NCBI RefSeq assembly: GCF_001704415.2
Contig: NC_030826.1
Coordinates: 53,011,362-53,075,361 of the forward strand
Direction of reading: 5' to 3'
DNA length: 64,000 nt
Origin: Capra hircus
Lineage: Eukaryota > Chordata > Mammalia > Artiodactyla > Bovidae
This document shows positions 52,875 to 63,771 of the stretch, piece after piece. Under the pieces are notes generated by a model, which was not told where the DNA came from, ran no database searches, and saw nothing but the letters and a program-made list of their open reading frames with translations. Both the position numbers and the translations under genes were made by a program. How positions within the stretch are numbered: the first letter of the stretch is position 1; the number at the start of each line of letters is the position of its first letter.

Positions 52875-54740
52875 GGCCAACTCACCCCACCTCACTCCCC
52901 AGAAAGAGAAATACGACCTACAGTCTACTGCCAATGCTTTATGGCGTCAGAGAGATTTGTTTACACCTTGAGTTGGTCAGGGTTAACACCGCAGGATATG
53001 GTAAAAGGTCAGGCAAAAGGCCACCAGACCTGCAATGGAAATCAGGTGAGAGAGAGAGGAAAGTGTGGTTCAAATCTGGGCCCAGGAAATGTTAGGAAAC
53101 CACTTTCTCCCCAGGGCCCTTTCCTTCCATCTTGCAGGGCAAGCTGGAGCAGGTGAGGGGAAACCCAGCGGGGCGGGCACCCTGGCTCATGAATAAGTAA
53201 GTAAGAGCCACCCAAGGCTTTGACTCACTCAGTCAATAGATGGTTGACTTCCTGAGAGGCTAGCGTGCTCACACTCACACGTGTAAGTGAACCAACCGGT
53301 AATCAATTGACGATTCATTAATTACAAGTGGAAGTTACTGGGACTCCACAACTCAGGCAAAACTTCCCCAGGGAAGGCTGCACTTTCCAGAGGTGTGTCT
53401 GTGTCAGAGGCCAGAGGTGCACCTGAAATGCACCAAGGTGGGGTGGGGTCCTAGTTTCCTGAAAGAACAGCATCTTGGGGGCTTACCGTGGGGGCGGGCA
53501 GTGGCCTCAGGGCCAGAATGTATGGGAAGTTGGCTGGCGCGTGAGGTCAGGTCCCGACCCCACCAGCCACTCACTGCCAGTGAGGGTGGTGACACCCTGC
53601 AGACGGCTCTGGGTTCCCCACCTGACACATGGCAGGGTTTTGGGTCAGGGGGAGAGGAAGAGAGAGGGTACTCCTTTCCCCTGCCTTTGGGCACCCCCAC
53701 CGGGTGCCCCAAATCTATTCCTCAATTCTGGGGCCCCAAAGAGGCTTGCAAGTCTAGTCTCTTTTCAGGAAGAAAGTCCTGGGTAACGGGAAAAGTCACA
53801 GGTCCTGTTTCTGAGAGGGAAGGGGGGCCCCAGGAGGTGGGGGGGAAGAAGGACTGGGAAGTCTCAGGTTCTCACTTCTGCTTTGCGGGTTATAGGCGCT
53901 GAGCTGCCCACAGCTCTCTCCTCCCAGAACTTCCTCCGAAGAGCCCGCTGGCCATTTGCATATATCTGGTTGAAATTCCCGATCAGAGCGTCACTCTCTC
54001 CTCCCCTCGGCCCCCAGAGGGTAGCTGGAACTTCACTGGGGAACCAGAGTGGGGACAAGTGGCCATGGGACTGCGCTGAGGGCCCCAAAGCTTCCCCCGC
54101 TGATTCACCCTTATTCAGTAGATGGGCCATTTTCCCTAGAATGTTGCAACAGGGGTATTAGGGTTTTTCCAGAACTTTCCACCCTCGATGACCCAACTCT
54201 GAACCCTTCAAGTGGAACTCAAGATGACTCCCACTGGCAAGGGCTGGGCACTTGCCCCCTGACCTTGGTGTCCCCTCCGTTTCAACGCTTTCTCATGGGG
54301 CCGAGCTCAGTCTCCTGAGAATAGGCTCCTTGTACATCCAGCTGTGCACAAAGCAGGCTCTTGGCCTGTAGTTTGCTTTCTTACTGCATATTTCTTTAAT
54401 GGATGGGATGACTGGAAATTGCTTCCCCCTGATGAAGAAACAGGAAGGCAACACCATTTCAGAATTCTTTTAAAAAAAGAATCTATCCCAAGTTTACCTG
54501 CTTCATCTCTGTGCTTCTTCAGTTTAGGCTGTAAGCCCTCCAATTCCAAACCTAAGTTCTTAGTCATCAGAGGCAAAGCTTTTGGGGGGCAAGACCAAGT
54601 CTCATCTCTATCTGTCTTGTCTCTCCCAGCTCCCTGGCTCAGAGTCACAGAGTCGATGCCCAGTAGATTTTGTTCAATTGTGCTGCTTTTTCTTAGTCAT
54701 TGTTTAGAAAATCAACCCCTTGCATAGCCAGGCATAGTAT
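52875..54740. other. intergenic, nothing recognised
   Basis: Unique-looking sequence, with an AT-rich tract near 53280-53335. No gene or repeat is supported. Confidence 0.45.
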
Positions 54741-54756
54741 CAGTAGTTAATCTTGG

Positions 54757-55040
54757 CACTTCTCTGGTGGTCCAGTGGTTAAGAATCCACCTGTCAATGC
54801 AGAGGACACCGGTTCAATCCCTGGTCCAGGAAGATCCCACATGCTGTGGAGCAACAAAGTTCACAGGGCATAAGTACTGGAGCCTGCACGCCTAGAGCCT
54901 GCGCTCAGCAACAGGAGAAGCCACCTCAGAGAGAAGCCTGCGCACCACAATTAGAGAGGAGCACCGCTGGCTGCAACTAGAGGAAGCCCACACAAAGCAA
55001 CAAAGGCCCAGCACAGCCACAAATAAAATTTTTTTAAAAA
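54757..55040 (+). mobile_element. tRNA-derived SINE (CHR/SINE2 type), full length
   Basis: Head CACTTCTCTGGTGGTCCAG, body GCCTAGAGCCTGCGCTCAGC, tail CAGCCACAAATAAAATTTTT. The duplication is TAGTTAATCTTGG (54744-54756) and TAGTTAATCCTTGG (55041-55054). Confidence 0.95.
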
Positions 55041-55425
55041 TAGTTAATCCTTGGCTGAGCTGACAGATCACAGTGGCGGTGGGAATGATGCTGGTCTTTA
55101 TCCCCGTGAAGAACCTGCTGTGTTTGAGCTCCAGGATAGGAATTTCATTGTGGGGTCTCTTTAGGGTGATTTCCTATGAGTTAATGATAGCTAAGGAAAG
55201 AAACACTGGGGATTGTCAGATGGGTTCTCTACATTTTAGGGGATGTTTTCCCAAAAACTTCAGGGAAACTCTGGACCAAAAAAGTTACAGGTTCTAGGAG
55301 TGAAAATAGGTCAAGGAAAATAATGAACTAGGAAAAAGAAAATCCACAGATCAGACAATCTAATCACAAAAGAGCTCTATGTGAAACAGTGTTGGTGGGT
55401 GAGGCTACTAAATAAAGCAGTTGTA

Positions 55426-55546
55426 GTAAATTCCCTGGCTGTCCAGTGGTTAGGACTCATTGCTTTCACTTCTGGGGCCTGGGGTTCTATCCTGGTCCCC
55501 TGGCTGGGGAATTAGCCATGTGGTGCAGTACAAAGGAAAAAAAAAA
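55426..55546 (+). mobile_element. short tRNA-derived SINE
   Basis: AATTCCCTGGCTGTCCAGTG head, GGGGTTCTATCCTGG, then GTGGTGCAGTACAAAGG and an A-rich tail. Confidence 0.87.
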
Positions 55547-55554
55547 GCACTTCT

Positions 55555-56400
55555 AGGAAGCTGAGGTCGTATTTCAAAAAGACGAGGAGAGAAGAGGGAG
55601 GAAAGAAGACAGAAGGGAGAGAGGAACCTTAGGGAAAGACTGAATTGTGTCAAATGAAGGAAGAAGAGAGAGAAACCGCCTTGGCTGAGCACCTACTGCA
55701 TACTGTTCCGATCCCAAATTCCGTCCATCTCACCCAGGCCCCGAAGAGCAGTGCCTTCTGCATCTTTTTCACAAGGGAGCCACTCAGGGTGGCCGCACAC
55801 ACCCCATCCCCCAGATGGCCTCCCACGGCCTGCAGACCTGCTCTAAGTTTACCTGCTCCTCCATTAGATTTAGAAAGAAAGGAGGGCAGAGTGAGGCTAA
55901 GAGGGAACTGCAGTCCCGGATAGGAAAGGAGACCCTGAGAATGGGCAGGAAGTCTCTGAATCAACTGGTGTCAGCCCAGGGCAAGGCCGCTGTCTGGGGC
56001 CGGGGGAGGTGGGGGAGCTCGCACCCCTGGCTGGGCAGCCATGCACTTTCTGTCACCCCTGAGTTCCAGAGGGAGACCAGAAGATGGGCAAACCATGCCC
56101 TGCTGGAGCAGAAACCAGACTTGGGGAACTGGAAACCAGCGGGTATGATGTTAATCACCAGCAAAACTCTGGAATGAATCATTAAATAAATTCATTTATT
56201 CATGCCCTTAGTCAACAAATATTTACGGAGTGTCTCTAAGTATAAGCTACTGTATTAGGTGTTAAATTGGAGTGGACTAAAGGATTTGGCGGCTACAAGC
56301 AGGGAGATGATATTTATAATTATTATAATGGAAACAGGTTCACATGAGAAGGACAGATAAACACTATGGGGGTTCAAAGAGTACTTTAAAAAGGCAGAAT
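55555..56400. other. intergenic with MIR/L2-like traces
   Basis: GTCAACAAATATTTACGGAG near 56210 is MIR- or L2-like. The remainder is not recognised. Confidence 0.45.
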
Positions 56401-56414
56401 AAGATCTGAACTTG

Positions 56415-56572
56415 GGACTTCCCTGGTGGTCCAGTGGCTAAGACTGAGCTCCCAGGGCAAGGGGCCGGAGTTCCATCCCCGATTGGGGAGCTAGATCCCA
56501 CATGTTACAGCTAAAGAACTGAAGAGCCTGCATGCTGCAACCAAGACCAGGCACAGCCACGTTAAAAAAAAA
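56415..56572 (+). mobile_element. tRNA-derived SINE
   Basis: Head GGACTTCCCTGGTGGTCCAG, shortened body, tail CAGCCACGTTAAAAAAA. A perfect 14-bp duplication AAGATCTGAACTTG lies at 56401-56414 and 56573-56586. Confidence 0.95.
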
Positions 56573-56697
56573 AAGATCTGAACTTGTTTCAGGGAAGGAG
56601 CCAGAAGCATAGTTAATAGGTCTATGTAGCAATGTGTATAAAGGCAAAACAACCAGAACCTAATAATAGGTGTCCTCATAATGGAACAGAATACAGC

Positions 56698-57082
56698 AGA
56701 AAGTCACTTAGTCATGTCCAGCTCTTTGTGACCGCATGGTCTCCACAGCCCATGGAATTCTCCAGGCCAGAATACTGCAGTGGGTAGCCTTTCCCTTCTC
56801 CAGGGGATCTTCCCCACCCACGGATTGAACCCAGGTCTCTCCCATTGCAGGTGGATTCTTTACCAGCTGAGCCACAAGGGAAGGCCAAGAATACTGGGGT
56901 GGGTAGCCTATCCCTTCTCCAGTGGATCTTCCTGACCCAGGAATTGAACTGGGATCTCCTGCATTGCGGGCACATGGATACTGCCAGTCATGTTCGACTC
57001 TTTGTGACCCCATGGACTGTAGCCTACCAGGCTTCTCAGTCCATGGGATTTTCCAGGCAAGAGTACTGGAGTGGGTTGCCAA
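56698..57082 (-). mobile_element. cluster of three reverse Bov-tA/Bov-A segments
   Basis: A full reverse Bov-tA (about 56698-56884, ending GAGCCACAAGGGAAGGCC), a second part with A end and tRNA-like head (about 56885-56972), and a lone A monomer (about 56980-57082). They are in the same orientation and nearly abut. Confidence 0.88.
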
Positions 57083-57094
57083 GTGAGCTATCAA

Positions 57095-57181
57095 CCAATC
57101 AAGACAGTTCGTAATGGAATACTCTCTAGCCAATCAAAACAGTTTATAATGGAATACTATATAGCCAATCAAAACAGTTTA
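57095..57181. repeat. 35-bp tandem repeat, 2.5 copies
   Basis: Units begin CCAATCAA(G/A)ACAGTT and end ACT(C/A)T(C/A)TAG. The repeated CCAAT cores occur within AT-rich, L1-like sequence. Confidence 0.93.
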
Positions 57182-57500
57182 GCTGTACACTTATTCATAT
57201 GTGAAGATATTCACAAAATATTAGTAATTTGAAGAAGCAGATTAAAAAAAGAGCATTTAGGTATGATGGAATTTTATGAATTTTTGACATATGTATTTTT
57301 AGATGTTTTTAGAAACTTGTAGAAATATATACCAAAACCTTTGAAGGGCTTATCTTGGCCTAGGGGGATTTAGAATGTTTTACAATTCTTGTCTTCTATC
57401 TATATTTTGGAATCTTAATACAATGAGTATTGACTATCCTTTTTTCAAGGATAAAAAACTGTTAAACCAACTCAGGCCAAATAAGTCCTCATTTCTTTGA
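57165..57500 (+). mobile_element. L1-like LINE 3' relic
   Basis: AT-rich sequence with GAATACTATATAGCCAATCA followed by TTAGGTATGATGGAATTTTA and TTTTGGAATCTTAATACAAT is in the style of an old L1 3' UTR. Subfamily not assigned. Confidence 0.5.
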
Positions 57501-57533
57501 CAAGATTGTCAGGTCATAGAAATACTATGGATA

Positions 57534-57660
57534 GGGAATTCCCTATTCCCTGGAAGTTCAGTGGTTAGACTCCCCACTTCCATTGCAGGGGGCCTAGGTT
57601 CTATCCCTGGTCGGGAAATAAGCTCCTGCAAGCAGCATGGCCAGGAGAAAAAAAAAAGTT
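57534..57660 (+). mobile_element. short tRNA-derived SINE
   Basis: ATTCCCTGGAAGTTCAGTGG head, AGGTTCTATCCCTGGTCGGG and an A-rich tail. Confidence 0.87.
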
Positions 57661-57688
57661 GCTATAGATCTAGAATACCTTGATTCCA

Positions 57689-58015
57689 GGAGATAGTCTG
57701 GTGGCACAGTGGATAGAAATCCGCCTGCCAGTGCGGGATACGTGGGCTCAATCGCTGGCCCGAGAAGATTCTACACGCCGCAGAGCAGCTAAGCCTGCGA
57801 GCCACAACTACTCCGAGCTCTAGAGCCTGTGAGCCGCAGCTAGTGAAGCCCAAGAGCCTAGAGCCTGTGCTCCACAGTAAGAAGCCACCATAACGAAGCC
57901 TGCACACCACAGTGCAAGAGTAACCCCCGCTCGTCATAACTAGAGAAAGCCCATGCAAAGCAACGAACATCCAGCGCAGCCAAAAAATAATTAATTTAAT
58001 TACATTTTAAAAAAA
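57689..58015 (+). mobile_element. tRNA-derived SINE (CHR/SINE2 type), full length
   Basis: A diverged head GAGATAGTCTGGTGGCACAG, body with repeated GAGCCTGTG, tail CAGCCAAAAAATAATTAATT. Confidence 0.9.
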
Positions 58016-58093
58016 AGAAAAGGTAGGCCTGAAAATAGTATGGTTAGGTTGTAGCAGGTAGAAATAGTTACTGAAAACAAAACAAAAAGTACA

Positions 58094-58222
58094 GGACTTC
58101 CCTGTTGGTCCAGTGGTTAAAACTCTGTGCTTTCACAGAGGGAGTGTGAATTTGATCCCTGGTCAGGGAAGTTCCACATGCTGCAGGGAGACACAACTAA
58201 AAAGGAAAAAAAAAAAAAAGCA
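58094..58222 (+). mobile_element. short tRNA-derived SINE, first of a pair
   Basis: AGGACTTCCCTGTTGGTCCA head and GTTCCACATGCTGCAGGGAG, with an A15-type tail. Confidence 0.9.
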
Positions 58223-58229
58223 ATTGCAT

Positions 58230-58375
58230 GGGACTTATCTGGTGATCTGGTGTTTAAGACTCCTTGCTCCCAATGCAGGGGACATGGGTTTGATCCCTGG
58301 TCAGGGAACTAAGATCCTGCATGCCGCTCGGCTAAAAACAAACAAAACCAAACAAAACACAAAATCAAAAAAAGC
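58230..58375 (+). mobile_element. short tRNA-derived SINE, second of a pair
   Basis: GGGACTTATCTGGTGATCTG head, GGGTTTGATCCCTGGTCAGG, GATCCTGCATGCCGCTCGG and an AAAC-rich tail. Same orientation, 7 bases after the first. Confidence 0.9.
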
Positions 58376-58399
58376 AATCAATTAGTAAACAGTGCCCAT

Positions 58400-59340
58400 C
58401 TGAAGGTAAGTCTTTACAGCTGTGCCACAAATCTCTGGCCTTCTTGTTGAACGTTTTCATCCGTAACTGGAATGAAGACCAGGAAGGCAAATGACCAGAT
58501 TTTCAAAAAAAACAAAATTCAGGGGGATAATCCTGTTCACCTGGATTCAGACATGATGACAGGCCAGAACAACAAAATGAAAGAGACAGATGAAGTTGAA
58601 AAGGATTGAATAAATAGTCCTGGATCAGATGCTCCAGGGGCCCTGGAACTGAGATGCCTGGGTTCGGGGGAGAGACGTGGAAGAATGAAAACTCACAATC
58701 TGTGAGGGGGAGGACGATGAGCTTCACCAGCTAGTTGATGATCCTGGGGAGATGGCTTCCCCAGGTAAGAGGACACGGGAAGTTTCCAGGAGGCTGATTT
58801 CAACATGGTACAACAAAAGAGGAAACAGTGCTCCTCTGAGTGCCAGGTACTCGGAGCACCATTTCCTCCAGGCGTCCCAAGAGCTCACCCCAGAATCCCC
58901 AAAGGAACTAGGGGACTGTGGGGAGCAGGGATGGGGCAGGACAGGACTGCTCCAGCAGAGGCTGGCTCACTCCCAGGAGGCTGGACCAGAGGACCCCCAG
59001 CTCCTTTTCCAACTGACTGGGAGCACCTCCCCGGGGTCTCCCTTAGGTTTGCACCAAAGAAGTGGGAAGTGACCTCACAAAGCCAAGACAGGGCCCTTGA
59101 GTAGGGGTGTCCCTGGGAAAGCCAGCACTGGCCAGCTGGCCACTGGAGGATGACAAGTCTGCTGACGATGCAGAGAAGGAGGTGGAGCAAGGGAAGGAGA
59201 GAAAACAGAAGGGGAAAAAAAGGAAGAAACCCCAACAAATGAAGAAAAAAATGAAGAAACAGCAAAACAAACAAAAATAGGGGAAATTAAAAAAGGGAAA
59301 GCAGGAAAGAAGCAGCAGAGTGGGAAATCAAAAGGCAGAA
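58400..59340. other. intergenic, nothing recognised
   Basis: Part of it (59160-59300) is purine-rich low-complexity sequence that yields a Phe/Leu-rich spurious frame on the minus strand. Confidence 0.5.
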
Positions 59341-59347
59341 AGAAGAC

Positions 59348-59530
59348 GGACTTCCCTGGTGGTCCAGTGGCTAAGACTCCATACTCTCAATGCAGGGGGC
59401 CGGGGTTCAATCCCTGGTCAGGGAACTGGATCCCACACGCCTCAACTAAGAGTTCACATGCTGCAGTTAAAGATCATTTGTGTTGCAACAAAGATCCGGT
59501 GCAGCCAAATAATTATTATTTTTTTTAATA
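59348..59530 (+). mobile_element. tRNA-derived SINE
   Basis: GGACTTCCCTGGTGGTCCAG head, GTTCAATCCCTGGTCAGGGA, GTGCAGCCAAATAATTATTA tail. Confidence 0.92.
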
Positions 59531-59939
59531 AAAGAGAGAAAGAGAAGAACAAAGGGAAACACACAGGAGAGGGACCCTCAGGGACAGACAAGGAAGCTGC
59601 AGAGAGATCGGCCTGGAGGTGGGCGCCCGCAGCAGGCAGCCCAGGATCTCTCATCCACCAAGGAGGTGAGAGGAACAGGAGTGGGGTGGGGGTGGGTTTG
59701 AGACGGAGGACTGCCACGGGGCCAGAGTCACCCTCTATCAGACGCTCGCCCACCTGAAGCCGTGCCTGAGCACCCACGTGTCAGGGTGTGCTGGGTGCAA
59801 GGAGGTTTCGGCAAATGAGGACGTCCTCCTCCAGGCCACGCCTCCTGATTCATCTTGGAGCTGGTAGACAAGTGTGGGCACGTGAAAGACCACCCAAAGT
59901 CAAGGAGAAGGCACAGCTCATCTCAAGGAGCGATAAAGA

Positions 59940-60060
59940 CACGGTGGACTCTGGAATCAGGAAGACCCCAGTTCAGATCCAGACTCGGTGCTGTGTGGCC
60001 TCCGGCAGCTCAACATCTCTGAGCCTCGGTTTTCCTCTGTGTTATGAAGATACACGAGAC
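59940..60060 (-). mobile_element. MIR SINE fragment
   Basis: GACTCTGGAATCAGGAAGAC, GTGTGGCCTCCGGCAGCTCA and CTCTGAGCCTCGGTTTTCCT are the MIR core read in the opposite sense. Confidence 0.7.
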
Positions 60061-60064
60061 AGCG

Positions 60065-61005
60065 GATGCGCAAGCGCTGGGTCACTTTCACCCCCATAAA
60101 TGTAATCACACCTTAACTCTGAAGTGAGTAATCACAGCCCTAAGTGAGAAGAAAAGCTGGAGAGGTCAGGGCGTCTCCAAGGGAAGACAGCCTGGGCCCT
60201 GAAGCAATCTTCCTTCACTAACTATTTTGGTTTTAAACCCACCAATCAGAGAGTAGACAGGCTCCCAGCACAGATCTTAGAAGCAAGTGGAAAATGCCAG
60301 GGGGCTTGAGCCTTCCCAGGCTGGAAGGGCTGGGCCCTAGGGACCTAGACAGCCAAGTGTCTGCATGACTCCTGGATGCTAACAAGGCCCCTGGCCCAGG
60401 GACCTGGTTGTGGGCAACCTGTAAGGTCAGACACTTAGGCAGCAGCCGCCGGCTTTGCAGACAGTGGGGAGTCCATAAAGAGTGTCCCACAGGCTCGCAG
60501 ATGGCCACACAATACCACAGCAGAGGGGCAGAGCTCAGAGAGGGCTCATTCGGCCAGTCCCCAGAGGGTCCGGCCAGGGGAGTGCTCCAGGTCCAGCCTC
60601 CAGAGTGGCACTCCCTGGGTGCATCACCGTGGGGTGCAGACCCCCCTCACTGGAGGCCATCCCTGGCCTGGAGCCTCAGCTGCTATCCCAGCCTCCAGGA
60701 GGGACAGGGCAGAGCCACCCGTGAGTCACTGTGCCCACTTCCTGCCACATGGAAGCCGTGGCTGAGTCACCGGCCCCCCAAAGGGAAAGACTGGCCACAA
60801 GGCCGGAAAGCTGGAGCTCGATGGTGGCAGGAGTGTGTGTGGGGTGCTGGCACGGCGAAGCCAGTGCTGCCTTGTCCCCCGGCCGAGGTGCCTCCGGCCC
60901 AGCCTGGGGTCCTCCAAGCAGGACCAACCCACCCCCAGCAGGACAGGCTATTTCTCCCCTCTCCCCCAAAGCCCGACAGTAACAGCTGTAAAATGCCCTT
61001 CAAAA
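60065..61005. other. intergenic, nothing recognised
   Basis: The open frame 60408-61073 on the plus strand is composition-driven, without a known domain. Confidence 0.45.
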
Positions 61006-61009
61006 CAAA

Positions 61010-61240
61010 ACAGAAAACCCAAACTTTTTATTTTGAAATAACTGAGGCTTACAGAAAAGTTTCAAAAATATGACAAAAAACTCCCGTACACCTTTCACCC
61101 AAATGCCCCAAACGTTCATGTTATTATGCCGCATCCGTGTTATCACGTTCTTTCTTCCTCTCGCCTCAATTCCCCCGTCAGCTATGTGAGAGTAAGTTGC
61201 AAACATAATGCCTCTTTCCCCTGAAACACTTGGGCTGCTT
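61010..61240. mobile_element. L1-like LINE relic
   Basis: TACAGAAAAGTTTCAAAAAT followed by CACCTTTCACCCAAATGCCC is the common old L1 motif (TTACAGAAAAGTTGCAAAAA...CCCTTCACCCAGTTTCCCC) in diverged form. Confidence 0.6.
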
Positions 61241-61281
61241 GCATTGCCCTAAAAAGAACGGTCCCTCACCAGAAGGTATGC

Positions 61282-61362
61282 AGAACTTCCCTGCCCCAGG
61301 GATAGAACCCACGCCCCCTGCATTGGCAGTGTGGCGTCTCAACCACGGAACCACCAGAGGAG
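61282..61362 (-). mobile_element. tRNA-like SINE head, reverse
   Basis: CTTCCCTGCCCCAGGGATAG with ACCCACGCCCCCTGCATTGG and CCACCAGAGGAGTCC is the complement of the tRNA-like head. The body is missing. Confidence 0.82.
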
Positions 61363-62139
61363 TCCGACAAGGGCATGTCTTGCAGAGGCAACATCAACGT
61401 CAGGAAAGGGACTTCACATCGGATGATTTCTATGCATCTTCTCAGATGCTTCTGGCCTGTAGTGCCAGCCATGGGGGTAGGGTGCGGTTCCCATCTAGCC
61501 ATACCTGGCCCGGGCCTCGCACCCCAAGCTCTTCCCTCTCGCCCCACCTGGAGTGTCAAAAAACTGCTAGGCATCCGTGATGTCTGGGACATCAATTCGC
61601 TGGAGGGTGAATCTGAGTATCAATTCTTCCTTCCTCCTGGCATCTGTGCTTTAGCTCATTCTATTCAGTCTCTTGAAAGACATCCCAGGTGACAGCGATC
61701 AGTCACATTACATTCTCAGGGGCAGACTGTCACACAGGGTCTGCACCCAAAACAAAGCCCCATGTTTGGGGTCTAGTGCTCTGCAGTCCCCTTAAAATTC
61801 TTCATAATGTTACCTTTCAATCTGTGTTTTCTATGTGAAGCCTAATGGGACGATGGAGCTTGCACTGGGGGCTGGAGCCTCAGCTCCAATGGGGTCCTGC
61901 CTCCCAACTTCCAAGGACGGGTTCTTGGTCGCGGCTCTCCCACCCTCAGCCAGCGACCCCTGCCGCCACCAACCCAGCCCCGCTGCTCCCACCATGCTCT
62001 TGCTTCTGCTCACACTGCCCCCAAATCCCTAAGTATCCAGTCTCCCTGGCACAGGCCACCATGGGAGAGGGGAGCGCAGCTTCCTGTCCTCCTGATAATC
62101 ACAGCAGAAATGTCCTCTTCATTTCTACAGCCACTCCCC

Positions 62140-62285
62140 AAGCTAAACCCCCAGCGTTTTGTCAGCATCCCCTCCAGCAGGTACTGTTCTGCTACCCATT
62201 TTACAGATGAGGTAACAGAGTCTCAGAGAGGGTTACTCGCCCGAGGTCCACCAGCCATGAACGGAGCTGCTCGGAAGCCCGAGCT
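62140..62285 (+). mobile_element. MIR SINE
   Basis: CTACCCATTTTACAGATGAG, GTAACAGAGTCTCAGAGAGG and GAAGCCCGAGCTGTCA follow MIR in order. Confidence 0.7.
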
Positions 62286-62366
62286 GTCACTCAGCCATTG
62301 GTTTGGTTGTTTATGAGGTCTCTCCTCTGATCAACTAGAAGCAGTGAGTGTGTGTTTGTGTGTGTG

Positions 62367-62569
62367 TGCTCAGTCGTGTCAGACTCTTCACAACCCTATG
62401 GACTGTAGCCTGCCTGGCTCCCCTGTCCATGGAATTTTCCAGGCAAGAATACTAGAGTGGGTTGCCATTCCCTTCTCCAGGGATCTTCACGACCCAGGGG
62501 TTGAATCCGCTTCTCTTGTGCTTCCTGCCTTGGCAGGAGGATTCTTTACCGCTGCACCACCTGGGAAGA
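62367..62569 (-). mobile_element. Bov-tA SINE, reverse
   Basis: Complement of the A monomer (GCTCAGTCGTGTCAGACTC) and of the head (GCACCACCTGGGAAG). A short GT run precedes it. AGAAGCAGTG and AGAAGCAATG flank it. Confidence 0.93.
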
Positions 62570-62996
62570 AGCAATGTAATTGATCTCATTCTGTGGACCA
62601 CCTAAGAAAAAGCTCAGGACCTGGAGCTGGGAGTGAGGTTGGTGAGACCCATGAGAGAAACGCCGGTGCTTTAGGCCACGTGGGCCCAGGACAGGCTCTC
62701 CGAGGTGGCGGGGCTGGGGCTGAGTCTGGGCCAGTCCTGTGTTCTTGCCTGCAGCCCAGTTCGCATTTCCACCAGCTAGGGAAAGCAGGTCTGAGTCACT
62801 GGAGTCCCTGTGCCTGACTCCTCACCCCTACAGCTTGCATTCTGGCCCTTGGATCTCAGCAAAACCCCATTAACTTCTTAGCTCTCCCCACCTTCTTCCC
62901 TGAAAGAAATGAAAATCTCAAGCTGGGGAGGAGGTCGCCTGATCCAAGCTCTTTAGTCTGCAAAAGAAGGACCTGGGTTTCAGACAGAGGTCCTGA

Positions 62997-63062
62997 TGGA
63001 CTGAAAGAAGCCTGGGCTTGCACCATGGGTGGACTGAAAGAAGCCTGGGCTTGCACCATGGG
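62997..63062. repeat. exact 33-bp tandem duplication
   Basis: Two identical units, each starting TGGACTGAAAGAAGCCTGGG and ending CACCATGGG, abut with no spacer. Confidence 0.97.
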
Positions 63063-63239
63063 TGGAATTCCATCCCTGCGCCAGTCAACCTCTCAACATT
63101 CTCCTGGCTGGGGCTGATGATAGTAGTAACTTCCAGGAAGGATCCCCGGGACCATGAAATACAAGGGCCTTTTGGAGAGAGCTCTAGGGACTGCACCTGA
63201 CACTCTGTGATGCCATCACCCCTGGACAGATCTGTTAGG

Positions 63240-63355
63240 GAGGCACTGTTAGCTTCCCCACTTTACAGAGGAGGAAACAGAAGCTCAGAGAGGTTAAGTA
63301 ACCTGTCTAAGGCAGCCCAGCTAGCGAAGCAGAGCCAAGGTCTACCAGACAACTG
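63240..63355 (+). mobile_element. MIR SINE fragment
   Basis: CTTCCCCACTTTACAGAGGA, AACAGAAGCTCAGAGAGGTT and AAGTAACCTGTCTAAGGCAG match the MIR core closely. Confidence 0.75.
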
Positions 63356-63757
63356 TGCAGAGCAGCCACCCTTCCCATCAGACACTGGCCCCAGAGGAGC
63401 AGCAGGCACTGGCCACCCGCCTAGGGCTTCTAGAGTCCACAGCTACAGCCATCCCACACCGGCCAGCCCCGGAGGAGCAAGGAAACCGACCCTCTCCAGA
63501 TAAACAAAGCACTTCCTCCCCAAAGCCCGGGCCCAGAAGAAGGAGGAGGTGCCCCGAACAACTGTTTATAGAGACAGATGTTTGGGACGGAAAAAGAGAG
63601 ACAGCCCTCCTCCATCCCCATGGAGACAGAGGAAGTTTGCAACTTGGGCAGAGGCAACTGGAATTGAAAAAGGAGAAGAGGAGAGAAGGGAGGGAACCAG
63701 ATCTGACCCGCTGGAAACAGTCTGACATTTTCAGATGCTGGTGCCTAACAAAGAGGT

Positions 63758-63771
63758 GTTGCTGTGGCAAC
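63758..63771. promoter_or_regulatory. near-palindromic RFX-type site
   Basis: GTTGCTGTGGCAAC: the half sites GTTGC and GCAAC are exact inverted repeats, one base from the palindromic RFX consensus GTTGCCATGGCAAC on the left half. No gene is linked to it. Confidence 0.5.

Noticed and set aside
59043..59270. Phe/Leu-rich minus-strand frames that look like membrane proteins
   Set aside because: They derive from a purine-rich low-complexity tract and are not a real transmembrane gene.
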